Assembly (NCBI GenBank): GCA_017480395.1
Contig: JAFVAS010000081.1
Location: forward strand, 1-10,394
DNA from: Oscillospiraceae bacterium
Lineage (GTDB): Bacteria; Bacillota; Clostridia; Oscillospirales; Oscillospiraceae
Direction: 5' to 3'
DNA length: 10,394 nt
Each line of letters opens with the position of its first letter. Position 1 is the stretch's first letter. This document shows, piece after piece, positions 1 to 6,596 of this stretch. The notes beneath the pieces are model-generated. The model saw nothing but the letters and a program-made list of their open reading frames with translations. It did not search any database and was not told the DNA's origin. Made by a program: the position numbers and the translations under genes.

Positions 1-1547
1 AACGCTATTGCCGGGATCACGGGATTACCGCCTATCGCCACTATGACGAGGACGACGGTTATTCCGGGACGAACTTCAACCGTCCCGGCTTTCTGCGAAT
101 GTTGGCGGACATCAAGGCGGGCAAAATCAAGCGGGTCATCGTAAAAGACATGAGCCGTTTTGGTCGTAATTATCTGTAAGTGGGAATGTACACGGAAAGT
201 CTCTTTCCTGACTTTGGCGTACATTTTGTTGCCGTCAATGACGGTGTAGATAGCACGCGGGGCGATAACGAGTTTACCGCAATCCGCAACGTCTTTAATG
301 AGATGTACGCCCGCGACACGTCAAAGAAAATTCGTGCAACATGGCAGAGTAAGGGAAAATCCGGCGAGCATCTTTGCGTAAATCCACCTTATGGGTATAT
401 GAAAGACCCGGAGGATAAGAAAAAGTGGATTGTGGACGGGGAAGCTGCTGCTGTTGTGCAAAAGGTGTTCTATCTTTGTGTGGATGGGTTAGGGCCTACG
501 CAAATATGCAGATGGCTTCAGGAGCATGAAATCCTTTGCCCATCTGCATATTTGCTGGCAAAGGGACGTAAGAGTTCGTCGCGTCCACCGCAGAATCCTT
601 ATAAATGGTCAAATGAAACAGTATCATCCATGTTGGAACGCATTGAGTATTTAGGTCATACGGCAAACTTCAAGACTACAAAGCTATCCTACAAGAGCAA
701 GAAAACGATAGAGAACGATCCTGACACATGGGCGATCTTTGAGAATACCCAGCCGCCGATCATCGAGGAAAGCGTATTCCTTATCGTGCAGAACATCCGT
801 AAATCCCGGCGTCGCCCTACCAAGATGGGCGATATGGGGATGTTCTCCGGGCTTCTCTATTGTGCAGAATGCGGCGGAAAGATGTATCAATGCAGAGCGA
901 CCCACTTCACCGAGGAACAGAAATACTTTATCTGCTCCACCTACCGCAAAGATCGGGAGCTTTGCACGACACATTCTATCCGCAACGTGATCCTGCATGA
1001 AATTGTCCTGCGGAATCTCCGTGAGGCGATTCAGTATGTCAATGAGCATGAGGCCGAGTTTATTCAGGATGCGGCAGACAGCAGCATGAGGGATCAGAAC
1101 GCAGAACTGGCAAGGAAGCGTGAAACACTCTCCAAAGCCGACCAGCGGATCAGCGAACTTGACACGATCATTTCCCATCTGTATGAGGATAATGTTGTCG
1201 GCAAGTTGACGGATGAACGCTTTATCAAGCTGTCCCATGACTACGAACAGGAACAAAGCAACTTAAAAAACATGGCGGAGGTTTTACGCCAAGACCTGAA
1301 AAAGCAGGATAAGCAGCAAACCGATGTCAAGGCGTTTATATCGGTGGTTAAGAAGTACACGGACATGAAGGAGCTTGATGCTACCATTCTCCGGGAGTTC
1401 ATCGTCAACATTGAGGTTTCCCATGCTGACAGAAAATCCAGAACGCGGGAGATCACCATCGTTTATAACTTTATCGGTGCATTTGACTTTTCACGGGCTA
1501 TCGAAAATGCCCAAAACACAGATCAAAAACGGCAAAGAACGGCATAG
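1..1547 (+). pseudogene. Large serine recombinase (TnpX/TndX-like), 5' end outside the window, broken by an internal ochre stop
   Basis: The reading frame enters at base 3 and gives a resolvase-type N-terminal segment with GYSGTNFNRPGF and DMSRFGRNYL. The latter is the arginine-bearing helix of the serine recombinase catalytic domain; the nucleophilic serine itself would lie upstream of the window. After NYL comes TAA at 177-179, and the same frame continues with VGMYTESLFPDFGVHF. Relatives usually have Gln here, so a single CAA-to-TAA change explains the break. Downstream are the recombinase domain, a zinc ribbon with Cys codons at 861, 870, 933 and 963, a charged coiled-coil stretch (about 1080-1320) and a DUF4368-like C-terminus. 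Restart at GTG 180 or ATG 186 has no Shine-Dalgarno site and would lack the catalytic serine. The family integrates and excises clostridial conjugative or mobilisable elements. Base composition is lower in GC than the genes to the right, which fits transfer. Suppression or a sequencing error remain possible. Confidence 0.88.
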
Positions 1548-1572
1548 CCGTTTGAGCTATACCGTTCCTTGC
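1532..1572. repeat. Imperfect hairpin spanning the recombinase stop codon
   Basis: The left arm at 1532-1548 (GCAAAGAACGGCATAGC) pairs with the right arm at 1556-1572, giving 15 pairs of 17 with a 7-base loop. The recombinase stop TAG (1545-1547) lies in the left arm. No T-run follows directly; the next bases are cttcaatgttttctt. It may be a weak terminator for the recombinase or part of the element end. The pairing is seen directly; the role is inferred. Confidence 0.5.
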
Positions 1573-1633
1573 TTCAATGTTTTCTTAATTCACCGCTCCA
1601 TTCGCGGCGCGCTGTTTTTTGCCGTTTTCCGAA
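1548..1633. other. Probable junction between mobile element and chromosome
   Basis: This gene-free gap lies between the recombinase and the 3' end of xpt. Composition changes here from mixed, AT-richer coding sequence to the GC-rich chromosome. Large serine recombinase genes usually sit at one end of their element close to an attachment site, so one att half-site is expected in or near this gap. An 11-bp perfect inverted repeat, aaaacggcaaa (1526-1536) and tttgccgtttt (1618-1628), brackets it. I see no convincing rho-independent terminator for xpt: the short ccgc/gcgg stem at about 1593-1606 is followed by a T-run only on the plus strand (1615-1620). The exact crossover cannot be placed without the other end or an empty site. 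Confidence 0.45.
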
Positions 1634-2206
1634 TCAGTCGATGAATTCGATCAGCCCGTCTTCCAATTTTGAGACCCGGGCCAGGGACTCCACCCGGATG
1701 CCCATCTCCCGCAGGCGGGCCCCGCCGGGCTGGAACGCCTTTTCAATGGCGATGCCGCAGCCCACCAGCTCTGCGCCTGACTGGCGCACGATGTCGATCA
1801 GCCCCAGCATGGCCGCGCCGTTGGCCAGGAAGTCGTCGATGAGCAGCACCCGGTCGCCGGGATGGAGGAACTTCTTAGAGACGATGACGGTGCTGACGTT
1901 GCCGTGGGTGAAGGAGGTGACGGTGGTGGAGTAGACCTCCCCGGCGATGTTCTTGGTCTTGCTCTTCTTGGCGAAGATGACGGGCACGCCGAACTCCAGC
2001 GCGGCGACGCAGGCGATGCCGATGCCGCTGGCCTCGATGGTGAGGATCTTGGTGATCTCCGCCCCGTCAAAGAGCCGGCGCCACTCCCGGCCCATCTCCC
2101 GGTAGAGCTGCACGTCCATCTGGTGGTTCAAAAAGCTGTCCACCTTCAGCACCTCGCCTGCCTCGATGATGCCGTCCCTGCGGATGCGCTCCTCCAGCAG
2201 TTTCAT
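1634..2206 (-). CDS. xpt: Xanthine phosphoribosyltransferase
   Basis: This 190-residue cytosolic enzyme transfers the phosphoribosyl group of PRPP to xanthine to make XMP, salvaging purines towards GMP. The type I phosphoribosyltransferase signature VLLIDDFLANGAA spans residues 120-132 with the paired acidic residues D124 and D125. FLNHQMD (25-31) and LTIEASGIG (55-63) match the base-binding and core segments of Bacillus-type Xpt, and the length agrees with that family (about 190-194). I chose ATG 2206 because the protein then begins MKLLEERI as in relatives, an AAAGGG site lies 10 bases upstream, and the likely promoter -10 (2250-2255) overlaps the alternative ATG at 2251. It stands alone on the minus strand, with its 3' end against the putative mobile element. 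Unlike the classical Bacillus gene, its leader is too short for a guanine riboswitch. Confidence 0.95.
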   Translation of the reverse strand: MKLLEERIRRDGIIEAGEVLKVDSFLNHQMDVQLYREMGREWRRLFDGAEITKILTIEASGIGIACVAALEFGVPVIFAKKSKTKNIAGEVYSTTVTSFTHGNVSTVIVSKKFLHPGDRVLLIDDFLANGAAMLGLIDIVRQSGAELVGCGIAIEKAFQPGGARLREMGIRVESLARVSKLEDGLIEFID

Positions 2207-2249
2207 TCCGACCACGCCCTTTCGCCCTTTTTCAAATTTTAGCAACTCC

Positions 2250-2278
2250 ATTGTACCGAATCCGAAGCACTTCCGCAA
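2250..2278 (-). promoter_or_regulatory. Sigma-A type promoter for xpt
   Basis: On the minus strand the -35 is TTGCGG (2273-2278), the spacer is 17 bases and the -10 is TACAAT (2250-2255). The -10 matches the consensus at five of six positions; the -35 is weak. Transcription would start near 2243, leaving a leader of about 37 bases before the ATG at 2206. Confidence 0.6.
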
Positions 2279-2313
2279 CCTGTTTTTTTGACGAATTTAC
2301 GCCCTGATTCGGT
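2255..2313. repeat. 8-bp inverted repeat ACCGAATC/GATTCGGT in the divergent promoter region
   Basis: ACCGAATC (2255-2262) and its exact reverse complement GATTCGGT (2306-2313) are separated by 43 bases. The left copy touches the xpt -10 element, and the right copy lies 7 bases upstream of the -35 of the CoA-transferase promoter. The placement suits an operator pair acting on both promoters. The core CCGAA resembles the centre of PurR boxes of Firmicutes, but the spacing is not the usual one, so a PurR role is only a guess. Confidence 0.3.
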
Positions 2314-2320
2314 CTTGCGA

Positions 2321-2349
2321 TTGGCAGGCGGGATTTTTTGTGATATGAT
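2321..2349 (+). promoter_or_regulatory. Strong promoter for the CoA-transferase gene cluster
   Basis: The -35 is TTGGCA (2321-2326), the spacer is 17 bases and the -10 is TATGAT (2344-2349). Both hexamers match consensus at five of six positions, and TG precedes the -10 by one base (extended -10). The start of transcription is expected near 2356, about 33 bases before the ATG at 2389. This is the best promoter seen in the window. Confidence 0.75.
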
Positions 2350-2388
2350 ACATTTGATAATTTGCGTTTGGAACAGGGAGGAACGAAT

Positions 2389-3687
2389 ATGAACCGCTAT
2401 GAACAGGAGTACCGGGACAAGCTGGTCACCGTGGAGGAGGCGCTGTCCCATATCAAGTCCGGGGACGTGATCGGCACCGGCCAGTGCGCCAACGAGCCCA
2501 CCGCCATCTTTGATGAGATGCACACCCTTCGGGGCAAGGTGCGGGACATCCAGATGTACGGCCCCATGTGCTTCTTGCCCCACGAATTTATGCAGAACCC
2601 CCTCTACGCCGACACCTTCCACATCGACGTGGCCTTCCTGATGGGGGACACCCGCAAGAGCCACGCCGCGGGGGCGCTGAACTACTACCCCGTGGACCTG
2701 CACAACGGCCCGGAGCGGTGGCTGTCCATCCGGGACTGCAACGTCTTCATCACCGCCGTCACCCCCATGGACAAGCACGGCTATTTCAAGATCCCTCTCT
2801 GCCTCATCCACGAGCGCACCTTCCTGGAGGCCGCCGACCTGGTCATCGTCCAGGTCAACCCCAACCTCCCCGACGTCTGGGGCGATACCGAGGTGCATAT
2901 CTCCGACGTGGACTACATCGTGGAGGCGGCGACCCCGCTGCCCTATCTGCCCGAGAGCAACCCCTCCGAGCGGGATCTGGTCATCGGCGGCTATATCGCC
3001 GAGCAGATCCACGACGGCGACTGCATCCAGCTGGGCATCGGCGGCATCCCCGACGCGGCGGCCCTCTCCCTGGGGGACAAGCACGACCTGGGCGTCCACT
3101 CCGAGATGCTGACCAACTCCATGGTCACCCTGGTGGAGCAGGGGGTCATCACCGGCAAGAAAAAGACCCTGCACGAGGGGAAGATCGTGGGCACCTTCGC
3201 CTTCGGCACTCAGAAGCTCTATGACATGCTGGACGGCAACCCCGGGGTGCGCCTCTTCCGGGGCAACTACGTCAACGACCCCTGGGTGGTGGCCAAGAAC
3301 GACAACTTCATCTCCGTCAACTCCTGCCTGTCGGTGGATCTGACGGGGCAGGTCTGCTCCGAGAGCATCGGCTCCCGGCAGTACTCCGGCACCGGCGGCC
3401 AGTCGGACATGGCGGTGGGGGCCAGCCACGCCAGGAACGGCCGCAACATCATCGCCGTGGCCGCCACCAAGAAGGGCGGCACCGTCAGCTCCATCACCCC
3501 CCAGCTGGCCCCGGGCAGCATCGTCAGCCTCAGCCGCAACGAGGTGGACTGCATCGTCACCGAGTTCGGCATCGCCTGGCTCAAGGGGCGCAGCGTCCGG
3601 CAGCGGGTGGAGAACCTGATCGCCGTGGCCCACCCGGACTTCCGCGCCGAGCTGCGCCGGCAGGCGGACGCCCTCAAGCTCTGGTGA
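2389..3687 (+). CDS. Acetyl-CoA hydrolase/transferase family CoA-transferase (4-hydroxybutyrate or butyryl-CoA:acetate type)
   Basis: This 432-residue cytosolic enzyme is expected to move CoA between an acyl-CoA and a free acid, usually acetate, through a glutamyl-CoA thioester. The likely catalytic glutamate is E239 in GVHSEM. GIGGIPDAA (216-224) and GTGGQSD (334-340) are the conserved glycine-rich CoA-binding segments. Length and sequence resemble AbfT, the 4-hydroxybutyrate CoA-transferase of Clostridium aminobutyricum (about 438 residues), as I recall it. The butyryl-CoA:acetate enzymes of gut butyrate producers are related, so the true acid cannot be fixed from the sequence. ATG 2389 is chosen because AGGGAGG (2375-2381) lies 7 bases upstream; an in-frame TTG at 2362 has no such site. 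It is the first gene of the cluster, 19 bases before the HD-domain gene, and a near-consensus promoter precedes it. Confidence 0.88.
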   Translation: MNRYEQEYRDKLVTVEEALSHIKSGDVIGTGQCANEPTAIFDEMHTLRGKVRDIQMYGPMCFLPHEFMQNPLYADTFHIDVAFLMGDTRKSHAAGALNYYPVDLHNGPERWLSIRDCNVFITAVTPMDKHGYFKIPLCLIHERTFLEAADLVIVQVNPNLPDVWGDTEVHISDVDYIVEAATPLPYLPESNPSERDLVIGGYIAEQIHDGDCIQLGIGGIPDAAALSLGDKHDLGVHSEMLTNSMVTLVEQGVITGKKKTLHEGKIVGTFAFGTQKLYDMLDGNPGVRLFRGNYVNDPWVVAKNDNFISVNSCLSVDLTGQVCSESIGSRQYSGTGGQSDMAVGASHARNGRNIIAVAATKKGGTVSSITPQLAPGSIVSLSRNEVDCIVTEFGIAWLKGRSVRQRVENLIAVAHPDFRAELRRQADALKLW

Positions 3688-3706
3688 GAGAAAGGAAACA
3701 GACGCC

Positions 3707-4288
3707 ATGTCCTGCAAAGAGGAATTTATCGAGATCTATAAGGCCAACATCACCCGCCCTGTGGCGGACGCCCTGCTGGACTACCTGACCAACAAGTGCG
3801 ACTTCTTCACCGCCCCCGCCTCCGCCCGGTATCACGGCTCCTACGAGGGCGGCCTGTGCGAGCACAGCCTGAACGTCTACTACTGCCTGAAGGACTACCT
3901 GGCCCGGGAGCGGGTGCAGGAGCTCTACGGCATGAACCCCAGCGAGGAGACCATCGCCATCGTTTCCCTGCTCCACGACGTGTGCAAGATCGGCTGCTAC
4001 ACCAAGGGCACCCGCAACGTCAAGGGCCCCGACGGCAAGTGGAGCCAGGTGCCCACCTACCAGTTCAATGACCCCATGCCCTACGGCCACGGGGAGAAGA
4101 GCGTCTATGTGGTCAACGGCTTTCTGCGCCTGACGCGGGAGGAGGCCTTTGCCATCCGCTATCACATGGGCTTCTCCGTCAGCGACGACGCCCGCCAGGT
4201 GGGGCAGGCCTTCCAGATGTATCCCCTGGCCTTCTGCCTGTCCGTGGCGGACAGCGAGGCCACCTACTTCCTGGAGCGGGAGGACTGA
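3707..4288 (+). CDS. HD-domain hydrolase of unknown substrate
   Basis: This 193-residue protein has the metal-binding pattern of the HD superfamily: H53 in GGLCEHSLNVY, H90-D91 in SLLHDVCKIG, then H128, H153 and D182. H43 in RYHGSYEGGL precedes these, much as in the HD domain of YhaM-type proteins. No nucleic-acid-binding or signalling domain is attached and there is no membrane segment, so it is a single-domain cytosolic phosphohydrolase. HD enzymes act on nucleotides, cyclic dinucleotides or RNA ends, and I cannot tell which applies here. A segment of about 35 residues between the HD pair and H128 (KGTRNVKGPDGKW onward) may form a lid or substrate loop. The start is supported by AAAGGAAA ending about 8 bases before the ATG. 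It follows the CoA-transferase by 19 bases and precedes the PAP2 gene by 4, which suggests coupled translation with the latter. Confidence 0.8.
   Translation: MSCKEEFIEIYKANITRPVADALLDYLTNKCDFFTAPASARYHGSYEGGLCEHSLNVYYCLKDYLARERVQELYGMNPSEETIAIVSLLHDVCKIGCYTKGTRNVKGPDGKWSQVPTYQFNDPMPYGHGEKSVYVVNGFLRLTREEAFAIRYHMGFSVSDDARQVGQAFQMYPLAFCLSVADSEATYFLERED
4278..4283 (+). promoter_or_regulatory. Ribosome binding site supporting the TTG start of the PAP2 gene
   Basis: GGGAGG lies inside the last codons of the HD-domain gene, 9 bases before TTG 4293. There is no ATG or GTG nearby in the PAP2 frame after the HD stop codon; the nearest in-frame ATG, at 4149, would overlap the HD gene by 140 bases. This site therefore decides the start. 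Confidence 0.65.
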
Positions 4289-4292
4289 GCCC

Positions 4293-4790
4293 TTGACCGC
4301 CGGGCAGTATGCGCGCCTCTCCGCCCCCTTCCGCCCGCCCCGCCGGGCGCGGGCGCTGCGCGCGGTCAACCGGGGGCTGACCCTGGCCTGCTACCTGCTC
4401 TACCCGCTGCTGCTGGTTCTCCTGCTGCTGCGGGGGGAGCCGGAGGGGCTGCTTCGGGCGGTGCTGGTGCCGGGCAGCGGCTTTGTGCTGCTGAGCCTGG
4501 TGCGGCGGGGGCTGAATTTCCCCCGCCCCTACGAGGCGCTGGACATCACCCCCCTCATCCCCAAGGACACCCGGGGCCGCAGCATGCCCTCCCGCCATGT
4601 GTTCAGTATTTTTGTCATCGCCATGGCCTGGCTGTGGGCGTGCCCGCCGGTGGGCCTGGTTCTGCTGGGGTGCGGGGTCCTTCTGGCCGCCATCCGGGTG
4701 ATCGGCGGCGTCCACTTCCCCGCCGACGTGCTGGTCGGGGCCGCCGCCGCCCTGCTCTGGGGCTGGGCGGGGTTCTGGCTGATCCATTGA
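4293..4790 (+). CDS. PAP2-family membrane phosphatase
   Basis: This 165-residue integral membrane protein carries all three PAP2 motifs: R71-x6-R78-P79, P99-S-R-H102 and R135-x5-H141-x3-D145. H102 and H141 should be the catalytic histidines. The second motif reads PSRH rather than the usual PSGH, and the third has Ile instead of Ser before the arginine. Hydrophobic segments at about 30-47, 53-70, 103-115, 117-139 and 146-164 suggest four to five membrane helices. Known relatives dephosphorylate lipid phosphates such as phosphatidic acid, phosphatidylglycerol phosphate or undecaprenyl pyrophosphate; the substrate here is open. The TTG start gives a 4-base gap after the HD gene and uses GGGAGG at 4278. 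The N-terminus is rich in arginine (RPPRRARALR), which fits a cytoplasmic end by the positive-inside rule. It is shorter than typical PAP2 proteins but looks complete. Confidence 0.85.
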   Translation: MTAGQYARLSAPFRPPRRARALRAVNRGLTLACYLLYPLLLVLLLLRGEPEGLLRAVLVPGSGFVLLSLVRRGLNFPRPYEALDITPLIPKDTRGRSMPSRHVFSIFVIAMAWLWACPPVGLVLLGCGVLLAAIRVIGGVHFPADVLVGAAAALLWGWAGFWLIH

Positions 4791-4814
4791 CTCTGATTGA
4801 AGGAGCTGTTCCAT

Positions 4815-5360
4815 ATGATATTGCATGAAACCCCCATCGAGCGCAAGACCCTCTTTGTCGGCCACGTTTTTACCGCCCGGCTGGATAAGGCCCGCATCGG
4901 CGACGGCTCCGTCCGTGACCGGGAGGTGGTGGTGCACCCCGGCGGCGTGTCGGTGCTGGTGCTCACCGAGGCGGACGAGGTGCTGCTGGTGCGCCAGTTC
5001 CGCTATGGTCCCCAGGAGGTGCTGCTGGAGCTGCCCGCCGGAAAGCTGGAGCCCGGGGAGGAGCCCTTTGAAGCCGCCAAGAGGGAGCAGCGGGAGGAGA
5101 CGGGCACCACCTCCAGCCGCTATGTCTCCCTGGGGGAGGTCTACCCCACCCCGGCCTATGACACTGAGGTCATCCGCCTCTGGGCCTGCCGGGCGGAGCG
5201 CTGGGGGGAGCAGAAGCTGGACGACGGCGAGCTGCTGGAGGTGGAGCGCGTTCCCCTTCAGGAGGCGGAGCAGATGGTGCTCCGGGGGGAGATCCCCGAC
5301 GCCAAGACCCAGATCGGCATCCTGAAGGCCGCCGCCCTGGTGCGGGCCGGGGTGCTGTGA
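4815..5360 (+). CDS. Nudix hydrolase, ADP-ribose pyrophosphatase type
   Basis: This 181-residue cytosolic enzyme has a complete Nudix box from G76 to T98: G76, E82, R90, E91, E94, E95 and G97 fit Gx5Ex7REUxEExGU, with Gln at the aliphatic position. The region before it (VLLVRQFRYGPQEVLLELPAG, with RQFRYG at 60-65 and ELPAG at 72-76) is typical of the NudF/ADP-ribose pyrophosphatase subgroup, which cleaves ADP-ribose to AMP and ribose 5-phosphate. PTPAYDTEVI (111-120) lies where that subgroup has its substrate-discriminating proline region. ATG 4815 is preferred because AAGGAG lies 9 bases upstream; an in-frame TTG at 4797 lacks a comparable site. It sits 24 bases after the PAP2 gene and 15 before the aminotransferase gene. 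The fold and cleavage chemistry are secure; ADP-ribose as substrate is an inference from the flanking motifs. Confidence 0.88.
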   Translation: MILHETPIERKTLFVGHVFTARLDKARIGDGSVRDREVVVHPGGVSVLVLTEADEVLLVRQFRYGPQEVLLELPAGKLEPGEEPFEAAKREQREETGTTSSRYVSLGEVYPTPAYDTEVIRLWACRAERWGEQKLDDGELLEVERVPLQEAEQMVLRGEIPDAKTQIGILKAAALVRAGVL

Positions 5361-5375
5361 GAAGGAGCGGAAAAC

Positions 5376-6548
5376 ATGAATTTTGACCAGATCGCCCCGC
5401 GCTGGGGTACCGACAGCGTCAAATACGACCTCTGCCTCCGGCAGGGGTTTGCCCCCGACGTCCTCCCCCTCTGGGTAGCGGACATGGACTTCCCCGCCCC
5501 CGATTGCGTGCGGGAGGCCCTGCAAAAGATGGTGGACTTCAACGTCTACGGCTACTCCATGGCCGGTGAGGGCTATTACCGGGCGGTGATCGACTGGTTC
5601 ACCCGCCGCCACGGCTGGACGCCGGAGCGGAAGTGGATCGTCACCACCCCCGGCGTGATCTATGCCCTCTGCACCGCTGTGCGGGCCTTCACGGCCCCCG
5701 GGGATGCGGTGGCGGTGATGACCCCGGTGTATCACCACTTCTTCACCCCCGTCACCGACAACGGCCGGCGGCTGGTACAGTACGACCTGCGGCTGACCGA
5801 CGGCGGCTATGAGATCGACTTTGACGCCCTGGAGCGGGCGCTGGATCGGGAAAAGCCCAAGATGCTCATCCTCTGCTCCCCCCACAACCCGGTGGGCCGG
5901 GTGTGGAGCGAGGCAGAACTGCGTAGACTGGGCGGGCTCTGCTTCGAGCGGGGGGTGCTGGTGGCGGCGGACGAGATCCATTGCGACTTCGTCTACCCGG
6001 GCCGCACATTCGTCCCCTTCCTGAGCCTGGGGGAGGAGTTTGCGCAGAACGCCTTCTCCTGCACCGCGCCCAGCAAGACCTTCAACCTCGCGGGGCTGGA
6101 GGACTCCAACATCATCATCCCCAACCCGGAGCTGCGCCGGGCTTTTCGGGCGGAGATGACCGGGCAGGGCATCTCGGAGGCGGCGCTGCCCGGCCGGGTG
6201 TCCTGCCAGGCGGCCTACGAGGGCGGGGCGGAATGGCTGGACGCGCTGCTGGTCTACCTCCGGGGCAATTACGACGCGGCGGCGGAATTCCTGGCCCGGC
6301 GGCTGCCCCAGCTCCGGCTGTGCCCCCTGGAGGGCACCTATCTCGCCTGGATCGACGCCCGGGGCCTCGGCCTGGACGCCGCCGCCCTGGAGCGCTTTAT
6401 GAGGGAAAAGGCCAATGTGCGCTTCAACCCCGGCGCGGAGTACGGCGCGGCGGGGGCGGGCTTCCTGCGCCTGAACCTCGCCACCTCCCGGGCCACGGTG
6501 CTGGCCGCCCTGGAGCGATTTGCGGTTGCGGTGGAGGAAAATCTGTGA
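5376..6548 (+). CDS. PatB/MalY-type PLP enzyme (C-S beta-lyase or aminotransferase)
   Basis: This 390-residue fold-type I PLP enzyme has its Schiff-base lysine at K234 in TAPSKTFNLAGL. N171 in SPHNPVGRVW and D199 in AADEIHCDF contact the cofactor in this family, and R365 in FLRLNLATSR should bind the substrate carboxylate. The opening MNFDQIAPRWGTDSVKYD and PLWVADMDFP (31-40) are hallmarks of the MalY/PatB subgroup, which cleaves cystathionine or cysteine conjugates to pyruvate, ammonia and a thiol, as in methionine synthesis or thiol recycling. Length agrees with the family (about 390). Where relatives usually read GLQTSN after the lysine region, this protein has GLEDSN (240-245). AGAAGGAG about 9 bases before ATG 5376 supports the start. 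It is the last gene of the cluster, and two hairpins follow. Lyase versus transaminase activity cannot be settled from sequence. Confidence 0.85.
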   Translation: MNFDQIAPRWGTDSVKYDLCLRQGFAPDVLPLWVADMDFPAPDCVREALQKMVDFNVYGYSMAGEGYYRAVIDWFTRRHGWTPERKWIVTTPGVIYALCTAVRAFTAPGDAVAVMTPVYHHFFTPVTDNGRRLVQYDLRLTDGGYEIDFDALERALDREKPKMLILCSPHNPVGRVWSEAELRRLGGLCFERGVLVAADEIHCDFVYPGRTFVPFLSLGEEFAQNAFSCTAPSKTFNLAGLEDSNIIIPNPELRRAFRAEMTGQGISEAALPGRVSCQAAYEGGAEWLDALLVYLRGNYDAAAEFLARRLPQLRLCPLEGTYLAWIDARGLGLDAAALERFMREKANVRFNPGAEYGAAGAGFLRLNLATSRATVLAALERFAVAVEENL

Positions 6549-6558
6549 TAGAATAGCT

Positions 6559-6577
6559 CCTGTCCCCATGGGACAGG
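6559..6577. repeat. Perfect 8-bp hairpin after the PLP-enzyme gene
   Basis: CCTGTCCC (6559-6566) and GGGACAGG (6570-6577) are separated by CAT. The hairpin begins 10 bases after the stop codon. Neither strand has a T-run directly after it, so it is not a classic terminator; it could protect the 3' end of the message or act with the larger hairpin that follows. Confidence 0.5.
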
Positions 6578-6596
6578 AAAAACATAAGAAAACAGC

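Noticed and set aside
180..1547. A shorter recombinase starting at GTG 180 or ATG 186 as an intact gene
   Set aside because: No Shine-Dalgarno site precedes it, the conserved frame continues upstream of the stop codon, and the product would lack the catalytic serine.
2207..2278. A longer Xpt starting at ATG 2251 or the alternative codon at 2278
   Set aside because: The extra residues have no match to the family, and these starts fall within the promoter hexamers.
2207..2388. A purine riboswitch in the xpt/CoA-transferase intergenic region
   Set aside because: I could not find the three-way junction core or paired loops on either strand, and the predicted leaders are too short.
2239..3717. 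A minus-strand open frame of 492 codons over the CoA-transferase gene
   Set aside because: It mirrors the codon pattern of the CoA-transferase, has skewed composition rich in Gly, Val, His and Asp, and overlaps both divergent promoters.
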